This document shows positions 15,167-16,344 of a DNA stretch of 16,344 nt, piece after piece; the first letter of the stretch is position 1; each line of letters opens with the position of its first letter. The notes under the pieces were generated by a model that saw nothing but the letters and a program-made list of their open reading frames with translations, made no database searches and was not told where the DNA came from. A program made the position numbers and the translations under genes. The DNA comes from CAYZJD01 sp964478455. Its GTDB lineage: Bacteria > Acidobacteriota > Terriglobia > Bryobacterales > Bryobacteraceae. Location of the stretch: assembly GCA_964478455.1 (NCBI GenBank), contig CAYZJD010000061.1, positions 1-16,344 of the forward strand. The letters run 5' to 3'.

Positions 15167-16344
15167 ATGCTCCAGATCGGGCGGTATCAGATCACTGAAG
15201 AGCTCGGGCGCGGCGCGATGGGCGTGGTCTACCAGGCCCTCGACCCCACTATCGGGCGCACGGTCGCAATCAAGAGCATACGCCTGGCCGAGTTCGCCGA
15301 CCCCGCCGAGATCTCCCGCCTGCGCGAGCGCCTTCTGCGCGAGGCGCAGTCGGCCGGTTTGCTGAACCACCCCGGCATCGTCACCATTTACGATGTCGCC
15401 GAACAGGACGGCATGGCCTACGTGGCCATGGAGTTCGTCAACGGGCCGACGCTCGACCAACTCCTCGGCGCGCCCATCCCGCCCGAGCCGCACAACGTGC
15501 TCCGCATCCTCCGCGAGACCGCCGCCGCCCTCGATTACGCGCACAAGAAAGGAATCGTTCACCGCGACATCAAGCCCGCCAACATCATGATCGCCGAGGA
15601 CGGCTCCGCCAAGATCACCGACTTCGGCGTCGCCAAGATCAGCGCTTCGCAGCAAATGACGCAAGCGGGCACCGTGATCGGCACCCCGAGTTACATGTCG
15701 CCGGAGCAGATCGAAGGCAAGCCGGTCGACGGGCGGTCCGACCAGTTCTCTCTCGCCGTCATCGCCTACGAGATGCTCACCGGCGAGAAGCCCTTCTCGG
15801 CCGAGCAGATCCCTTCGCTGCTCTACAAGATCGTTCACGAGGAACCGGCCCCGCCGCACCGGGTCAATCCCACTCTCGGCTGGCAGGTCGAGGTGGTGAT
15901 CCGCAAGGCGCTCTCCAAGAATCCCGAGGAGCGATACGGCGAGTGCACGGAGTTCACCCGAGCCCTCGAAGGCGCCTGCAACGCCTCCAAGGGCTGGAAA
16001 CCGTTGCCTCGCGGCGCCGCGCAGACTCTGCCAACCTCCGCCGTCCGCGCGGAAGAGACCACGAGCGCCGGCGCGCCGGTCGAGCAGCCCGCCGCCACTA
16101 CGGCCGAGCAGCGTCCCGCTTCGCGCCGCTGGCGCTTCGCCCTCGTGCTGGCCGTGGCCGTGGTGCTGGCGGGAACGGCATTCTTCGCCTGGCGGCAAGG
16201 ATGGCTGCAACCACCCGGCACGCAGCCACTTCCTCAGCAGCAAACCACGGCGTCGCCAGCGCCGGCAGGACGCCCCAGCCCGGCCGGACCGCCTGTGGAT
16301 ATCGTGCCGCCGCAGCCGCCCTCGCCACCCCCGTCCTCTGCGCC
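15167..16344 (+). CDS. Membrane-anchored Hanks-type Ser/Thr protein kinase, cut by window edge
   Basis: The first 392 residues are visible; the frame is open to the window end. The start gives MLQIGRYQITEELGRGAMG. An in-frame ATG at 15155 overlaps the -10-like TACAAT and would add 4 residues. The kinase domain (about 7-265) is complete: glycine loop LGRGAMGVVY, ATP-binding Lys36 in VAIKSI, catalytic loop HRDIKPANIM with Asp134, DFG at Asp152, and activation-segment end GTPSYMSPEQ. A linker rich in Ala, Pro and Thr follows. One transmembrane helix (about 324-342, FALVLAVAVVLAGTAFFAW) comes next, then a Pro/Gln/Ser-rich extracytoplasmic stretch. This is the PknB-like layout: a cytoplasmic kinase with an outside sensor, whose domain lies beyond the window. 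Targets cannot be inferred. Confidence 0.95.
   Translation, partial: MLQIGRYQITEELGRGAMGVVYQALDPTIGRTVAIKSIRLAEFADPAEISRLRERLLREAQSAGLLNHPGIVTIYDVAEQDGMAYVAMEFVNGPTLDQLLGAPIPPEPHNVLRILRETAAALDYAHKKGIVHRDIKPANIMIAEDGSAKITDFGVAKISASQQMTQAGTVIGTPSYMSPEQIEGKPVDGRSDQFSLAVIAYEMLTGEKPFSAEQIPSLLYKIVHEEPAPPHRVNPTLGWQVEVVIRKALSKNPEERYGECTEFTRALEGACNASKGWKPLPRGAAQTLPTSAVRAEETTSAGAPVEQPAATTAEQRPASRRWRFALVLAVAVVLAGTAFFAWRQGWLQPPGTQPLPQQQTTASPAPAGRPSPAGPPVDIVPPQPPSPPPSSA

Noticed and set aside
14840..16243. 467-codon open frame on the minus strand opposite the kinase and the end of the receptor gene
   Set aside because: It is antisense to a complete kinase domain and crosses two unrelated genes and their gap. 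It has no recognisable domain, so it is a codon-bias shadow.

Overview
The window is a GC-rich bacterial chromosomal segment. It most likely comes from Acidobacteriota, in the Bryobacterales/Solibacter part of the phylum. That placement is an inference from a combination of features: a very large TonB-dependent receptor with an N-terminal carboxypeptidase-regulatory domain, a membrane-anchored Ser/Thr kinase starting MLQIGRYQITEELGRGAMG, an MscL with a zinc-ribbon tail, and the linked order ispE-prs-rplY-pth-rpsF-rpsR-rplI. No rRNA, tRNA, CRISPR array or insertion sequence was seen.

Left part (1-6497) is housekeeping. The start of hemB (minus strand, cut by the window edge) diverges from mscL. 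After a hairpin-rich gap comes one long plus-strand cluster: acyP, apt, ispE, prs, rplY, pth, rpsF, rpsR and rplI. The genes are tightly packed, with ATGA stop/start overlaps at apt/ispE, ispE/prs and pth/rpsF. The cluster joins purine salvage, PRPP synthesis, the MEP isoprenoid pathway, peptidyl-tRNA recycling and four ribosomal proteins. The 100-nt rpsR-rplI gap can fold so that the rplI ribosome binding site is buried.

Middle part (6498-9368) is accessory. An SDR oxidoreductase with its own promoter is followed, one base after its stop, by a HEAT-repeat-like protein ending in a SEC-C zinc motif. Next is a decayed toxin-antitoxin locus: an intact ribbon-helix-helix antitoxin followed by only the C-terminal part of a PIN-domain toxin.

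Right part (9369-16344) concerns the envelope and signalling. A predicted lipoprotein form of protein-L-isoaspartate methyltransferase (minus strand) diverges from an APC-family amino-acid permease. A 1098-residue TonB-dependent receptor follows, then a Ser/Thr kinase cut by the window edge. A 20-bp direct repeat lies 3 nt after the stop codon of both the permease and the receptor gene, so it brackets the receptor.

Two themes recur. Several genes have a -10-like hexamer only 6-15 nt before the start codon and no Shine-Dalgarno, which suggests leaderless or near-leaderless mRNAs. Most intergenic gaps carry compact inverted repeats. I did not find a clearly new multi-gene system. The best leads are the rplI leader, the bracketing repeats, the leaderless promoters and the broken VapBC pair.
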